Shown here in pieces: positions 19,746-28,180 of a stretch of DNA of 64,000 nt. Source of the DNA: Leifsonia sp. EB41 (GTDB lineage Bacteria; Actinomycetota; Actinomycetes; Actinomycetales; Microbacteriaceae); NCBI RefSeq assembly GCF_041262565.1, contig NZ_JBGCCJ010000001.1, positions 248,001 to 312,000 on the forward strand, in the 5' to 3' direction. The notes beneath the pieces are model-generated. The model did no database searches. It saw only the letters and a program-made list of their open reading frames with translations, and was not told the origin of the DNA. Position 1 is the stretch's first letter; each line of letters starts with the position of its first letter. Made by a program: the position numbers and the translations under genes.

Positions 19746-20639
19746 CTAGAACCCCAACCGCCCGAGCTGCTTCGGGTCCCGCTGCCAGTCCTTCGCCACC
19801 TTCACCCGCAGCGACAGGAACACCTTGCGACCGAGGAGCGCCTCGATCGGCTTCCGGGCCTCGGCGCCGACGTCGCGGATGCGGGAGCCGCCCTTGCCGA
19901 TGACGATGGCCTTCTGGCTGTCGCGCTCCACGAACAGATTGGCGTAGACCTCCACCAGGTCTTTGTCGTCGCGTTCGATGATGTCGTCGATGGTCACCGC
20001 GAGCGAGTGCGGCAGTTCGTCCTCCACGCCCTCCAGCACGGCCTCCCGGATGTACTCCGCGATGCGGTCCTCCAGGCCCTCGTCCGTGATGGCATCCGAC
20101 GGGTAGAGCGGGCCGGGCGACTCCGGCAGCAGCTTCATCAACTCGGTCGTGAGGGTGTCGAGCTGGATGCTGCTCGTCGCCGATAACGGGATGATCGCCT
20201 CCCACTCGCGCAGCGCCGAGACGGCGAGGAGCTGCTCGGCGACCTGGGTCTTGCCCGCAGCGTCGATCTTGGTGACGATCGCGACCTTCTTCGCGTTCGG
20301 GTAGTCGTCGAGCTGGTCGTTGATGAACCGGTCCCCCGGGCCGATCTTCTCGTCGGCGGGGACGCAGAACCCGATCACGTCCACATCGCCCAGCGTGGAC
20401 TGGACGAGGTTGTTGAGCCGCTCGCCGAGCAGCGTCCGCGGCCGGTGGATGCCCGGGGTGTCGACCAGGATGAGCTGGCCGTCACGCTGGTGCACGATGC
20501 CGCGGATGGCGCGGCGCGTGGTCTGCGGCTTGGAGCTGGTGATCGCCACCTTCTCGCCGACGAGCGCGTTGGTGAGGGTCGACTTGCCCACGTTGGGGCG
20601 GCCGACGAACGAGACGAATCCTGCGTGGTACTCGCTCAT
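19746..20639 (-). CDS. era: GTPase Era
   Basis: A ribosome-assembly GTPase that binds the 3' end of 16S rRNA. G1 is GRPNVGKSTLTN, G3 is VDTPGIHRP, G4 is VTKIDAAGK, G5 is PLSATSS. The C-terminal KH domain is IVIGKGGSRIRDVGAEARKPIEALLGRKVFLSLRVKV. ATG 20639 overlaps the end of the CorC-like gene (ATGA). It is the last gene of the long dnaJ-to-era run. The product is 297 residues, as expected. Confidence 0.97.
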   Translation of the reverse strand: MSEYHAGFVSFVGRPNVGKSTLTNALVGEKVAITSSKPQTTRRAIRGIVHQRDGQLILVDTPGIHRPRTLLGERLNNLVQSTLGDVDVIGFCVPADEKIGPGDRFINDQLDDYPNAKKVAIVTKIDAAGKTQVAEQLLAVSALREWEAIIPLSATSSIQLDTLTTELMKLLPESPGPLYPSDAITDEGLEDRIAEYIREAVLEGVEDELPHSLAVTIDDIIERDDKDLVEVYANLFVERDSQKAIVIGKGGSRIRDVGAEARKPIEALLGRKVFLSLRVKVAKDWQRDPKQLGRLGF

Positions 20640-21997
20640 GCGCGGGCCTCCTTGTGCTGGCGATCGGACTTGGGGTGCTTCTGGGACTTGTGCTGTTTGT
20701 CGCGCTTCTCGGGCGCAACATCCTCGTGCGGCTCCGGCAGCAGCGCCGTGTCGCGCTCCACGAGCACCGTGCTCACGTGTTTGTGCCTGCCGTCCATCCG
20801 GTCGACGGTGAAGCGGAGGCCGTGCACGGCGACCGTCGAGCCGACCTCCGGCAGGCGGCCGAGCGCCTTGGCGACGAGGCCGCCGACGCTGTCGACGTCC
20901 TCGTCCTCGATCTCGATGTCGAACAGCTCGCCGAGGTCGTCGATCGGCAGACGGGTCGCGACGCGGAGCCGGCCGCCGCCGAGCTGCTGCACCAGCTCGA
21001 CCTCGTGGTCGTACTCGTCGGAGATGTCGCCGATGAGCTCCTCGATGAGGTCCTCCAGTGTCACCAGGCCGGCGATGCCGCCGTACTCGTCCACCACCAT
21101 CGCCAGGTGGTTGGACTCGAGCTGCATCTGCCGCAGCAGCGCGTCGGCCTTCTGCGACTCGGGCACGAACAGCGCGGGCCGGGCCAGCTCGCCCATCGTG
21201 ATCGCGTCCGCGCCGAGCGCGCTCTCGTAGCTGAGCTTGGCGACGTCCTTCAGGTAGAGGATGCCGGCCACCTCGTCCGGGTCGCCGACGATCACGGGCA
21301 TGCGCGAGACGCCGGTGGAGAAGAACATCCCCATCGCCGTTCCGAGCCCCGCCGAGCTGTCGATCGTGATCATGTCGGTGCGCGGCACCATCACCTCGCG
21401 CACGACCGTGTCGCTGAACTCGAAGATCGAGTGGATGAGCTCGCGGTCGTCCTCCTCCAGCACGTCGAACTCGGTCGCCTCGTCGACGATGCTGAGGAGC
21501 TGCTCCTCGCTCGTCACCGGGGCCGAGCGCGCGCGGGAGGGCGTCACCCGGTTGCCGAGCGCGACCAGGCCGTTCGGGATCGGGCCGAGCACCACGCGGA
21601 TGCCGTGCACCAGCGGCGCGGTGAGCTGGAGCAGCACCCGTGAGTTGGCGCGCCCGACACTGCGCGGGCTTGCGCCGACCAGCACGAAGGAGACGCCCGT
21701 CATGATCGCCGCCGACAGGATCAGCGAGATCCACCACTCCTCGAAGATCTGCGTGAAGGCGAGCGTCACGAGCACGGCTGCGGTGGTCTCCGCGATGATG
21801 CGGCTGAAGTTGATCGCGTTGAAGTACGCGCCGGGGTCCTCCGCGATCGCCAGCAGCGATGTCTTCGCCCGGGAGGTCTCGGCCAGGTCCGCGATGTCGC
21901 CGCGCGACTGCACCGCCAGCGCCGAGTCGACGGCGGCCATGAGGCCGCCGAACGCGACCAGGAGGAACGCGACGATGAAGAACAGCGTTGCGAGCAT
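20636..21997 (-). CDS. Hemolysin-family / CorC-CNNM-like membrane protein
   Basis: A 453-residue protein. The N-terminal DUF21 membrane domain has helices at MLATLFFIVAFLLVAFGGLM and at about residues 60-130. Two CBS domains follow (VPRTDMITIDSSAGLGTAMG, with SRMPVIVGDPDEVAGILYLKD, and the second with HLAMVVDEYGGIAGLVTLEDLIEELIG). The C-terminal CorC_HlyC domain has LPIDDLGELFDIEIED. Relatives are linked to magnesium or cobalt efflux. ATG 21997 starts the hydrophobic domain, after which the family sequence runs without gaps. It lies between ybeY and era, as in most actinobacteria. Confidence 0.93.
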   Translation of the reverse strand: MLATLFFIVAFLLVAFGGLMAAVDSALAVQSRGDIADLAETSRAKTSLLAIAEDPGAYFNAINFSRIIAETTAAVLVTLAFTQIFEEWWISLILSAAIMTGVSFVLVGASPRSVGRANSRVLLQLTAPLVHGIRVVLGPIPNGLVALGNRVTPSRARSAPVTSEEQLLSIVDEATEFDVLEEDDRELIHSIFEFSDTVVREVMVPRTDMITIDSSAGLGTAMGMFFSTGVSRMPVIVGDPDEVAGILYLKDVAKLSYESALGADAITMGELARPALFVPESQKADALLRQMQLESNHLAMVVDEYGGIAGLVTLEDLIEELIGDISDEYDHEVELVQQLGGGRLRVATRLPIDDLGELFDIEIEDEDVDSVGGLVAKALGRLPEVGSTVAVHGLRFTVDRMDGRHKHVSTVLVERDTALLPEPHEDVAPEKRDKQHKSQKHPKSDRQHKEARA

Positions 21998-22004
21998 CCG
22001 GTGC

Positions 22005-22466
22005 CTAGCGCTGTCGGTCGTAGCGGGCGAAGCCCACCAGGATGTCGCGCTGGATGCCGAACATCTCGCGCTCCTCCGCCGGCTCCGCATGGTCGAAGCC
22101 GAGCAGGTGGAGGATGCCGTGCGTGGTCAGCAGCAGCAGCTCCTCCTGGAGGGTGTGCCCGGCGGTCTCCGCCTGCACCTGCGCGACCTGGGGGCAGAGC
22201 ACGACGTCGCCGAGCAGGCCGGCGGGAGCGGGCTCCTCCTCGGTCCCGGGGCGCAGCTCGTCCATCGGGAAGCTGAGGACGTCGGTCGGGCCGGGCTCGT
22301 CCATCCACTGCACGTGAAGCTGCTCCATCGCCGCCTCGTCCACCAGCACGATCGCCAGCTCGGCATCCGGGTGCACATGCATGATGTCGAGCGCGTAGCC
22401 CGCCAGCCGCTGCAGCGCGGACTCGTCGACCTCGATGGAGGACTCGTTGTTGATCTCGATGCTCAT
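22005..22466 (-). CDS. ybeY: Endoribonuclease YbeY (rRNA maturation)
   Basis: A metal-dependent RNase for 16S rRNA 3'-end processing and ribosome quality control. The zinc motif H-x3-H-x5-H is in LLTTHGILHLLGFDHAEPAEEREMF. The upstream block WMDEPGPTDVLSFPMDE is family-specific. The length of 153 residues is normal. Its start overlaps the phoH-like stop by 4 bases. Confidence 0.97.
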   Translation of the reverse strand: MSIEINNESSIEVDESALQRLAGYALDIMHVHPDAELAIVLVDEAAMEQLHVQWMDEPGPTDVLSFPMDELRPGTEEEPAPAGLLGDVVLCPQVAQVQAETAGHTLQEELLLLTTHGILHLLGFDHAEPAEEREMFGIQRDILVGFARYDRQR

Positions 22467-23572
22467 CGTGTCGGGCCCTGTCGTTTCGGGAGGTGGTCGC
22501 GCGGCCCGCCGGCACGGCGTTCGGCGCGGTTGGCGAACTCCCGGGCCTCCTCGCGCTCGTACTGCCGCGCCTGCTGCTTGGCGTCGAACTCGGTGTAGGC
22601 GTCCACGATCCGGCCGACGAGACTGTGCCGCACCACGTCGTCGCTGGTCAGCCGCGAGAAGTGGATGTCGTCGATGTCGTTGAGCACGCGCGTCACGAGG
22701 CGCAGGCCGCTGGCGGCGTTCGGGAGGTCGATCTGCGTGATGTCGCCGGTGACGACCATCTTGGAGTTGAAGCCGAGCCGGGTGAGGAACATCTTCATCT
22801 GCTCGGGCGTGGTGTTCTGCGCCTCGTCCAGGATGATGAAGGAGTCGTTGAGCGTGCGGCCGCGCATGTACGCCAGCGGCGCGACCTCGATGGTGCCGGC
22901 CGCGAGCAGCTTGGGCACGACCTCCGGGTCGAGCATCTCGTTGAGCGCGTCGTACAGCGGACGCAGGTACGGGTCGATCTTGTCGGTCAGCGTGCCGGGC
23001 AGGTAGCCGAGCCGCTCGCCGGCCTCCACCGCCGGGCGGGTCAGGATGATGCGGCTGACCTCCTTGCGCTGCAGCGCCTGGACGGCCTTCGCCATCGCCA
23101 GGTAGGTCTTGCCCGTTCCGGCGGGGCCGATGCCGAACACGATGGTGTTGTGGTCGATCGCCTCGACGTACTGGCTCTGGCCCAGCGTCTTGGGGCGGAT
23201 GCTCTTGCCGCGCGCGGTGAGGATCGCCTGGCTCAGCACGTCGGACGGGCTGAGGTTCAGGTCGCTGCGCATCATCCGCGCCGAGCTGGCGACCTCGGCC
23301 GGGCCGAGGTCCTGGCCGTTGCGGACCATCTGCAGCAGCTCCTCCAGCAGCGCGCGCGCCGCAGCGACCTGCGCCGGGTCGCCGGTGAGGCTGATCTCGT
23401 TGCCGCGCACGTGGACGTCGACGAGGGGGTATTGCCGCTCCAGCGTGGTGAGCAGGCGGTCCTGGGGGCCGAGCAGCCGCACCATCTGGATCCCGTCGAC
23501 GCTCAGGCGCGCCTCGGCCGAACCTCCCGGCGTGGTCGCTCCATCCGGGGTCGTCGGGTCACTCGCTGCCAA
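22463..23572 (-). CDS. PhoH-family ATPase
   Basis: A 369-residue PhoH-like protein (YbeZ type), often linked with YbeY in RNA metabolism. Walker A is GIGPAGTGKTYLAMAKAV, Walker B is DSFIILDEAQNTTPEQMKMFLTRLG, and the TGDITQIDLPN motif follows. The N-terminal part has a KH-like segment (VRGNEISLTGDPAQVAAARALLEELLQM). The start is a TTG at 23572, 14 bases inside the HIT gene end; an internal GTG start is possible. Position between the HIT gene and ybeY is the standard order. Confidence 0.94.
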   Translation of the reverse strand: MAASDPTTPDGATTPGGSAEARLSVDGIQMVRLLGPQDRLLTTLERQYPLVDVHVRGNEISLTGDPAQVAAARALLEELLQMVRNGQDLGPAEVASSARMMRSDLNLSPSDVLSQAILTARGKSIRPKTLGQSQYVEAIDHNTIVFGIGPAGTGKTYLAMAKAVQALQRKEVSRIILTRPAVEAGERLGYLPGTLTDKIDPYLRPLYDALNEMLDPEVVPKLLAAGTIEVAPLAYMRGRTLNDSFIILDEAQNTTPEQMKMFLTRLGFNSKMVVTGDITQIDLPNAASGLRLVTRVLNDIDDIHFSRLTSDDVVRHSLVGRIVDAYTEFDAKQQARQYEREEAREFANRAERRAGGPRDHLPKRQGPTR

Positions 23573-23924
23573 GGCTTCCTTCCTCGAGCCCGCCGGAAGG
23601 CGAGCCCAGAATGTGCGCGTGGACGTGGAACACGGTCTGTCCCGCGCCGGCGCCGGTGTTGAAGATCAGGCGGAAGTCGCCGTCCGCGTGCTCGTCGGCG
23701 AGCAGCTTGGAGGTCGCCACCAGCTCCGCGAGCAGCGCAGGGTCGCCCGCGGCCAGCTCCACGACGTCGCGGTACCGCTCGGTCTTGGGCACGACCAGCA
23801 GGTGCACCGGCGCCTTGGGCGCGATGTCGCGGAACGCGATGATGCGTTCGCTGTCGTACACGACGTCGGCCGGGATCTCCCCCGCGATGATGCGCGAGAA
23901 GATCGAGCGCTCCCCTGTCTCCAT
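23559..23924 (-). CDS. HIT-family nucleotide-binding hydrolase
   Basis: A histidine triad protein of the HinT type, which hydrolyses aminoacyl-AMP or other nucleoside phosphoramidates. The triad is TVFHVHAHILG; the N-terminal SIFSRIIAGEIPADVVYD and APVHLLVVPK are typical. ATG 23924 is chosen because AGGA lies 8 bases upstream; ATG 23933 is also possible. It is in the run of genes from dnaJ to era. Confidence 0.94.
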   Translation of the reverse strand: METGERSIFSRIIAGEIPADVVYDSERIIAFRDIAPKAPVHLLVVPKTERYRDVVELAAGDPALLAELVATSKLLADEHADGDFRLIFNTGAGAGQTVFHVHAHILGSPSGGLEEGSLGSE

Positions 23925-23963
23925 GTGGTCCATCCTATTCGCCAGGTGCGCGGCCGTCGTGGA

Positions 23964-24692
23964 CTACCAGCGCCCCAGCGCCGCGTTCAGCACCGCCAGC
24001 GCCGCCGGCCCCGCCGTGGAGGTGCGCAGCACCGTGTCCCCGAGCCGCACCACCTCCGCCCCCGCGGCGCGGAACGCCTCCAGCTCCTGCGGTGAGATCC
24101 CGCCCTCGGGCCCGACCACCAGCGCCAGCGGCCGCCCGTCCGGGCGGATCGCCGTCAGCGCGTCCGCAGCGCCCGGCTCCAGCACCAGCACCCGGTGCGT
24201 CGCCGCCAGCGCCGCCACCTGCTTCGTCGTGGCCAGCTCGCCGACCTCCGGCGTCCACGCCCGGATCGACTGCTTGCTCGCCTCGCGCACGATCGCCGCC
24301 CAGCGGTCGCGCCCCTTCGCCACCTTGGCGCCCTCCCAGCGCGACACCGACCGGGAGGCCGACCACGGCACCACCGCGTCCACTCCGAGCTCCGTCGCCG
24401 CCTGGACGGCGAGCTCGTCGCGGTCGCCCTTCGCCAGCGCCTGCACGAGCGTGATCGCCGGCTCGGCGCGCGGGACGCGCTCCACGGCCTCCACGTCGAT
24501 AGTCAGCTCCGCGCTGGTCGCGACCAGCACCTCGCCCGACGCGACCAGGCCCCGGCCGTTGCCGATGAGGACGCTCTCGCCCGGACGGGTGCGGTTGACC
24601 GTCGCGGCGTGCTTGGCCTCCGGGCCCGTCAGCGTGAGCCGGGCGCCCACCTCGACATCGGCGAGGTCTTCGCGCAGATAGAGGGAGCTCAT
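23964..24692 (-). CDS. rsmE: 16S rRNA (uracil-1498-N3)-methyltransferase
   Basis: A SPOUT-class enzyme that methylates U1498 of 16S rRNA. The N-terminal PUA-like segment ends in AKHAATVNRTRPGESVLIGNGRG. The knotted C-terminal domain shows LALVVGPEGGISPQELEAFRAAGAEVVRLGDTVLRTSTAGPAAL, the SAM-binding region of RsmE. It is 242 residues and starts 10 bp after the dnaJ stop, in the same operon. Confidence 0.95.
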   Translation of the reverse strand: MSSLYLREDLADVEVGARLTLTGPEAKHAATVNRTRPGESVLIGNGRGLVASGEVLVATSAELTIDVEAVERVPRAEPAITLVQALAKGDRDELAVQAATELGVDAVVPWSASRSVSRWEGAKVAKGRDRWAAIVREASKQSIRAWTPEVGELATTKQVAALAATHRVLVLEPGAADALTAIRPDGRPLALVVGPEGGISPQELEAFRAAGAEVVRLGDTVLRTSTAGPAALAVLNAALGRW

Positions 24693-24702
24693 CGTCGTCC
24701 CG

Positions 24703-25818
24703 TCAGAGGTTGAGGAACCGGTCGCGGAGCTTGGCGAAGAGGCCCTGCTGGAAGCGCGCGAGCGACGGATCCGGGTTGTGGTGCGTCTCGGCGAACTTCT
24801 TGATCAGCTCCTTCTCCTTGTGGTCGAGCTTCGTCGGCGTGACCACCTGGATGCCCACCCGCAGGTCGCCGCGGCCGCTGCCGCGCAGGTGCGTGATGCC
24901 GCGGTCCTTCACCGAGACGATGTCGGCGCTCTGGATGCCGGGCTTCAGCTCCAGGCGGATGTCGCCGTCCAGCGCCTTCACGGTCGCCGTGGTGCCGAGG
25001 ATGGCGTCGGTCATCGAGACCTCCAGCGTGCAGAGCAGGTCGTCGCCGTCTCGGCTGAACACGTCGTGGTGCTTGACCTTGATCTCCAGGTACAGGTCGC
25101 CGTTCGGGCCGCCGGCGGGACCGGCCTCGCCCGATCCCGGCATCTGCAGCCGGAGTCCCGTGTCGACACCGGCGGGGATGTCCACCGGCACCGATCGGCG
25201 CGCGCGCACGCGGCCCTGGCCCTGGCAGGTGACGCACGGCGTGGCGATGACGGTGCCGTAGCCGCGGCAGCTCCCGCACGGGCTGGAGGTCATCACGTTG
25301 CCGAGCAGCGAGCGCACCGAGCGCTGGATGCTGCCGGTGCCGTGGCAGATGTCGCAGGTGACGGGCGCCGTGCCGGGCTGGCAGCAGGAGCCGCCGCAGG
25401 TCTCGCAGACGACGGCGGTGTCGACGTCCAGGTCGCGGTGCGTCCCGAACACGACCTCGTCGAGGTCGACCTCCACGCGCAGCAGGGCGTCCTGGCCGCG
25501 CTCGCGCCGGGAGCGGGGTCCGCGGGTGGCGCCGCCTCCCCCGCCGAAGAACGTCTCGAAGATGTCGCCGAAGCCGGCGAAGTCGCCCGCTCCTCCCCCG
25601 CCGCCGAAGCTGCCGGATCCGCCCAGGTCGTACTGCTGCCGCTGCTGCGGGTCGCTCAGCACGTCGTAGGCGTGGGTGACGAGCTTGAAACGCTCCTGCG
25701 CCTCGGAGCTCGGGTTGACGTCCGGGTGCAGCTCGCGCGCGAGCCGGCGGTACGCCTTCTTGATCTCGTCGGGGGTGGCGTTGCGGTCAACGCCGAGGAC
25801 TTCGTAGTGGTCGGCCAC
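24703..25818 (-). CDS. dnaJ: Chaperone DnaJ
   Basis: A co-chaperone that delivers unfolded proteins to DnaK. The J-domain begins [25 protein letters not shown] with the HPD motif in [13 protein letters not shown]-rich linker follows (residues 70-100). Then come four zinc CxxCxGxG-type repeats: [24 protein letters not shown] and CVTCQGQG, and the C-terminal substrate domains. The product is 371 residues. It follows hrcA by 48 bp, the usual actinobacterial dnaJ2-type arrangement under HrcA control. Confidence 0.96.
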   Translation of the reverse strand: MADHYEVLGVDRNATPDEIKKAYRRLARELHPDVNPSSEAQERFKLVTHAYDVLSDPQQRQQYDLGGSGSFGGGGGAGDFAGFGDIFETFFGGGGGATRGPRSRRERGQDALLRVEVDLDEVVFGTHRDLDVDTAVVCETCGGSCCQPGTAPVTCDICHGTGSIQRSVRSLLGNVMTSSPCGSCRGYGTVIATPCVTCQGQGRVRARRSVPVDIPAGVDTGLRLQMPGSGEAGPAGGPNGDLYLEIKVKHHDVFSRDGDDLLCTLEVSMTDAILGTTATVKALDGDIRLELKPGIQSADIVSVKDRGITHLRGSGRGDLRVGIQVVTPTKLDHKEKELIKKFAETHHNPDPSLARFQQGLFAKLRDRFLNL

Positions 25819-25866
25819 GTAAGGCTGTTCCTTCTGTTCGGTGCGTCGGAGTTCGTGAGGTCTGGG

Positions 25867-26883
25867 TCAGTCGCCGAGAAGGCGGGAGAGGTAACGTGCA
25901 ACGGCGCGGACCGCCGCCATGTTCCCCGAGTAGTCCATCCGGAGCGGGCCGAGCAGGCCCACGCGGGCCAGGTCGGAGCCCGAACTGTAGCCGCTCGACA
26001 TGACCGAGGTCTCGGTCAGGCCGATGACGGCGTTCTCGCGGCCGATGCTGACCGCGACGCCGTGCTGGTCGAGCGCCATCTCGTCGAAGAGCCGCAGCAG
26101 GACGACCTGCTCCTCGATGGCCTCCAGCACCGGCGTGATGGACCCGGGGAAGTCGGTCTCGGTGCGCGCCAGGTTGGCGGCGCCCGCCATGACCAGCTTG
26201 TCCTGCCGGTTGGCGGCGATCTGGTCGAGGAGTGCCCCCGCGACCGGCGCCACGAGCGCGCGCGTGCGGTCGGTCAGGTGGCCGGGGAGGTCGCGCAGCC
26301 GCACCGCCGCGTCGGCGAGCGAGAGACCGGCGGCCGCGCCGTTGATCGCGCCGCGGATCTCGGCGATCTCGGCGTCGTCCAGCTCTTCCTGCAACTCGAT
26401 GACGCGCTGCTCGACCGCGCCGGAGTCGGTGATGAGCACGCTCAGCAGCCGGCGGGAGCCGAGCGCCACCAGTTCGATGTGCCGGATGCGCGAGCGCGCC
26501 ACCGACGGGTACTGCACGAGGGCGACCTGGTTGGTGAGCTGCGACAGCAGCCGGACCGTGCGCGAGAGCACGTCGTCCACGTCGACCGACTGGCCGAGGA
26601 ACGCCTCGATCGCGGTGCGCTGCGCCGCCGACAGCGGACGGGCCTCCGCGAGGTGGTCCACGAACAGCCGGTAGCCCTTGTCGGTCGGCACCCGGCCGGA
26701 GGAGGTGTGCGGGGCGACGATCAGCTCCTCCTCCTCGAGGAGGGCCATGTCGTTGCGGATCGTCGCCGCCGAAACGCCGAACGCGTGCCGCTCCACGATG
26801 CTCTTGGAGCCCACCGGCTCCCGCGAGGCGACGTAGTCCTGCACGATGACGCGGAGCACTTCCAGACTGCGTTCCGAGACCAC
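25867..26883 (-). CDS. hrcA: Heat-inducible transcription repressor HrcA
   Basis: Represses heat-shock genes by binding CIRCE elements. The winged-helix N-terminus is SLEVLRVIVQDYVASREPVGSKSIVER and VSAATIRNDMALLEEEELI, with TSSGRVPTDKGYRLFVD after it. A GAF-like middle and the C-terminal GPLRMDYSGNMAAVRAVARYL are present. The GTG at 26883 is used because it has AGGAGG 8 bases upstream; the frame is open further upstream without such a site. A CIRCE box at 26947 lies upstream, so the operon is self-controlled. Confidence 0.96.
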   Translation of the reverse strand: MVSERSLEVLRVIVQDYVASREPVGSKSIVERHAFGVSAATIRNDMALLEEEELIVAPHTSSGRVPTDKGYRLFVDHLAEARPLSAAQRTAIEAFLGQSVDVDDVLSRTVRLLSQLTNQVALVQYPSVARSRIRHIELVALGSRRLLSVLITDSGAVEQRVIELQEELDDAEIAEIRGAINGAAAGLSLADAAVRLRDLPGHLTDRTRALVAPVAGALLDQIAANRQDKLVMAGAANLARTETDFPGSITPVLEAIEEQVVLLRLFDEMALDQHGVAVSIGRENAVIGLTETSVMSSGYSSGSDLARVGLLGPLRMDYSGNMAAVRAVARYLSRLLGD

Positions 26884-26946
26884 GCGAACCGCCTCCTGTC
26901 GTCTCTTCGGCGCCCGAGCATCGAGCACGGGACAACATCGAGCGCG

Positions 26947-26973
26947 CTGGCACTCGCTGAACCTGAGTGCTAA
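26947..26973. promoter_or_regulatory. CIRCE operator (HrcA binding site)
   Basis: The plus strand reads GGCACTC, nine bases, then GAGTGCTAA. It matches the consensus TTAGCACTC-N9-GAGTGCTAA except at the outer left arm. It lies 64 bp upstream of the hrcA start, in the position expected for autorepression. Confidence 0.93.
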
Positions 26974-27103
26974 TCATATCGCGTCGGCGTCGGAGGGCGG
27001 TCATGACGCGACACGGATCATTTACCGCGCGGCTCCCGAGCAGTACCCTTTGCGCACCGGCTCAGGAAAGCCCCCCGCAGCCGCCCACGAAAGGGTTCTC
27101 CTC

Positions 27104-27664
27104 ATGTCAGACCCGAACCAGCCCCCGGCCGACGGCCAGGGCGAACAGCCTCCGCAACAGCCGTACGGGCAGCAGCCTCCTCCGCAGCAGCCCTACGGAT
27201 CCGCACCCGGCCAGCCCGCCGGTGCGGTGCCTCCTCAGCAGCCCTACGCGGGCCAGCCCGCCGGCGCCGTCCCGCCGCCCCAGGAGTACGCGAGCGCCGC
27301 CGCCGCTCCTCTCGACCCGGCGCAGGACAAGCAGTGGGCGTCGTTCGCCCACCTCGGCGGGATCCTGTGGTTCCTGCCCTCCCTCATCATCTGGCTCGTC
27401 TTCAAGGACAGGGGCCAGCTGACCAACCAGGAGGCCAAGGAGGCGCTGAACTGGCAGATCACCTGGATCCTGGTCTGGGTCGTCTCCCAGATCCTCGGTG
27501 TGATCATCGGCACGTTCACCTTCGGCATCGGCTACCTGCTGTTCAGCCTCCTCATCCCGTGGGTGCTGTACATCGTCAACCTGGTGTTCTCGATCCTCGG
27601 TTTCGTGCGCGTGAACAGCGGTGGGACGTACCGGTACCCGCTGAACTTCCGCTTCATCAAGTAG
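27104..27664 (+). CDS. DUF4870 domain membrane protein (first of two)
   Basis: 186 residues. Residues 1-75 are a Pro/Gln-rich repeat region (QQPYG, PQQPYAG repeats). The DUF4870 domain follows: KQWASFAHLGGILWFLPSL, LVFKDRGQLTNQEAKEALNWQ, then two more helices and NSGGTYRYPLNFRFIK. Likely in the cell membrane, role unknown. ATG 27104 follows GGGTTCTCCTC. It is divergent from hrcA and next to a shorter paralog. Confidence 0.88.
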   Translation: MSDPNQPPADGQGEQPPQQPYGQQPPPQQPYGSAPGQPAGAVPPQQPYAGQPAGAVPPPQEYASAAAAPLDPAQDKQWASFAHLGGILWFLPSLIIWLVFKDRGQLTNQEAKEALNWQITWILVWVVSQILGVIIGTFTFGIGYLLFSLLIPWVLYIVNLVFSILGFVRVNSGGTYRYPLNFRFIK

Positions 27665-27786
27665 CGCGCCGCAGCGACGGGACGGGCGGCGGATCCCGGG
27701 AAAGGGCTCTCGGCTCCTTCTCAGGATCACCCTCCGCCCCCTAGGCTGAGACCCGTCATTCCCACTCACCGGAGGAGAACACGACC

Positions 27787-28176
27787 ATGTCCGCAACGCC
27801 CCCGCCCCCGCCGCCGCCCCCGCAGCAGCCGTACGGAGGTCAGCAGCCGCAGCTCAGCCCGGCCGACGAGAAGCTGTGGGCGACGCTCATCCACGTCGGC
27901 GGCATCCTGTTCAGCTTCATCCCCGCGCTCGTCGGCTACCTCGTGCTCAAGGACCGCGGCCCGTTCATCCGCTCGCACACCGCGACGGCGCTGAACTTCC
28001 AGATCACGCTCGCGATCGCCTACGTGGTCGGCATCATCCTGAGCATCGTCGGCATCGGCGTGCTGATCTTCCTCGCCGTCTGGGTGCTGAACATCGTCTT
28101 CAGCATCATCGCCGCCGTGAAGGCCAACCAGGGCGCGTTCTACACGTACCCGATCGCGATCCGGTTCCTCAGCTAG
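27787..28176 (+). CDS. DUF4870 domain membrane protein (second, shorter)
   Basis: 129 residues and a paralog of the gene before it. A short Pro-run start (PPPPPPPPQQPYGGQQP) is followed by the same domain: KLWATLIHVGGILFSFIPAL, LVLKDRGPFIRSHTATALNFQ, and the end FYTYPIAIRFLS. GGAGGAGAAC is the ribosome site. The pair looks like a local duplication. It ends 5 bp from the end of the convergent hemW. Confidence 0.9.
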   Translation: MSATPPPPPPPPQQPYGGQQPQLSPADEKLWATLIHVGGILFSFIPALVGYLVLKDRGPFIRSHTATALNFQITLAIAYVVGIILSIVGIGVLIFLAVWVLNIVFSIIAAVKANQGAFYTYPIAIRFLS

Positions 28177-28180
28177 AGCG

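Noticed and set aside
17914-19749. Plus-strand frame of 611 codons
   Set aside because: Antisense to the histidine kinase, which has all H, N and G boxes.
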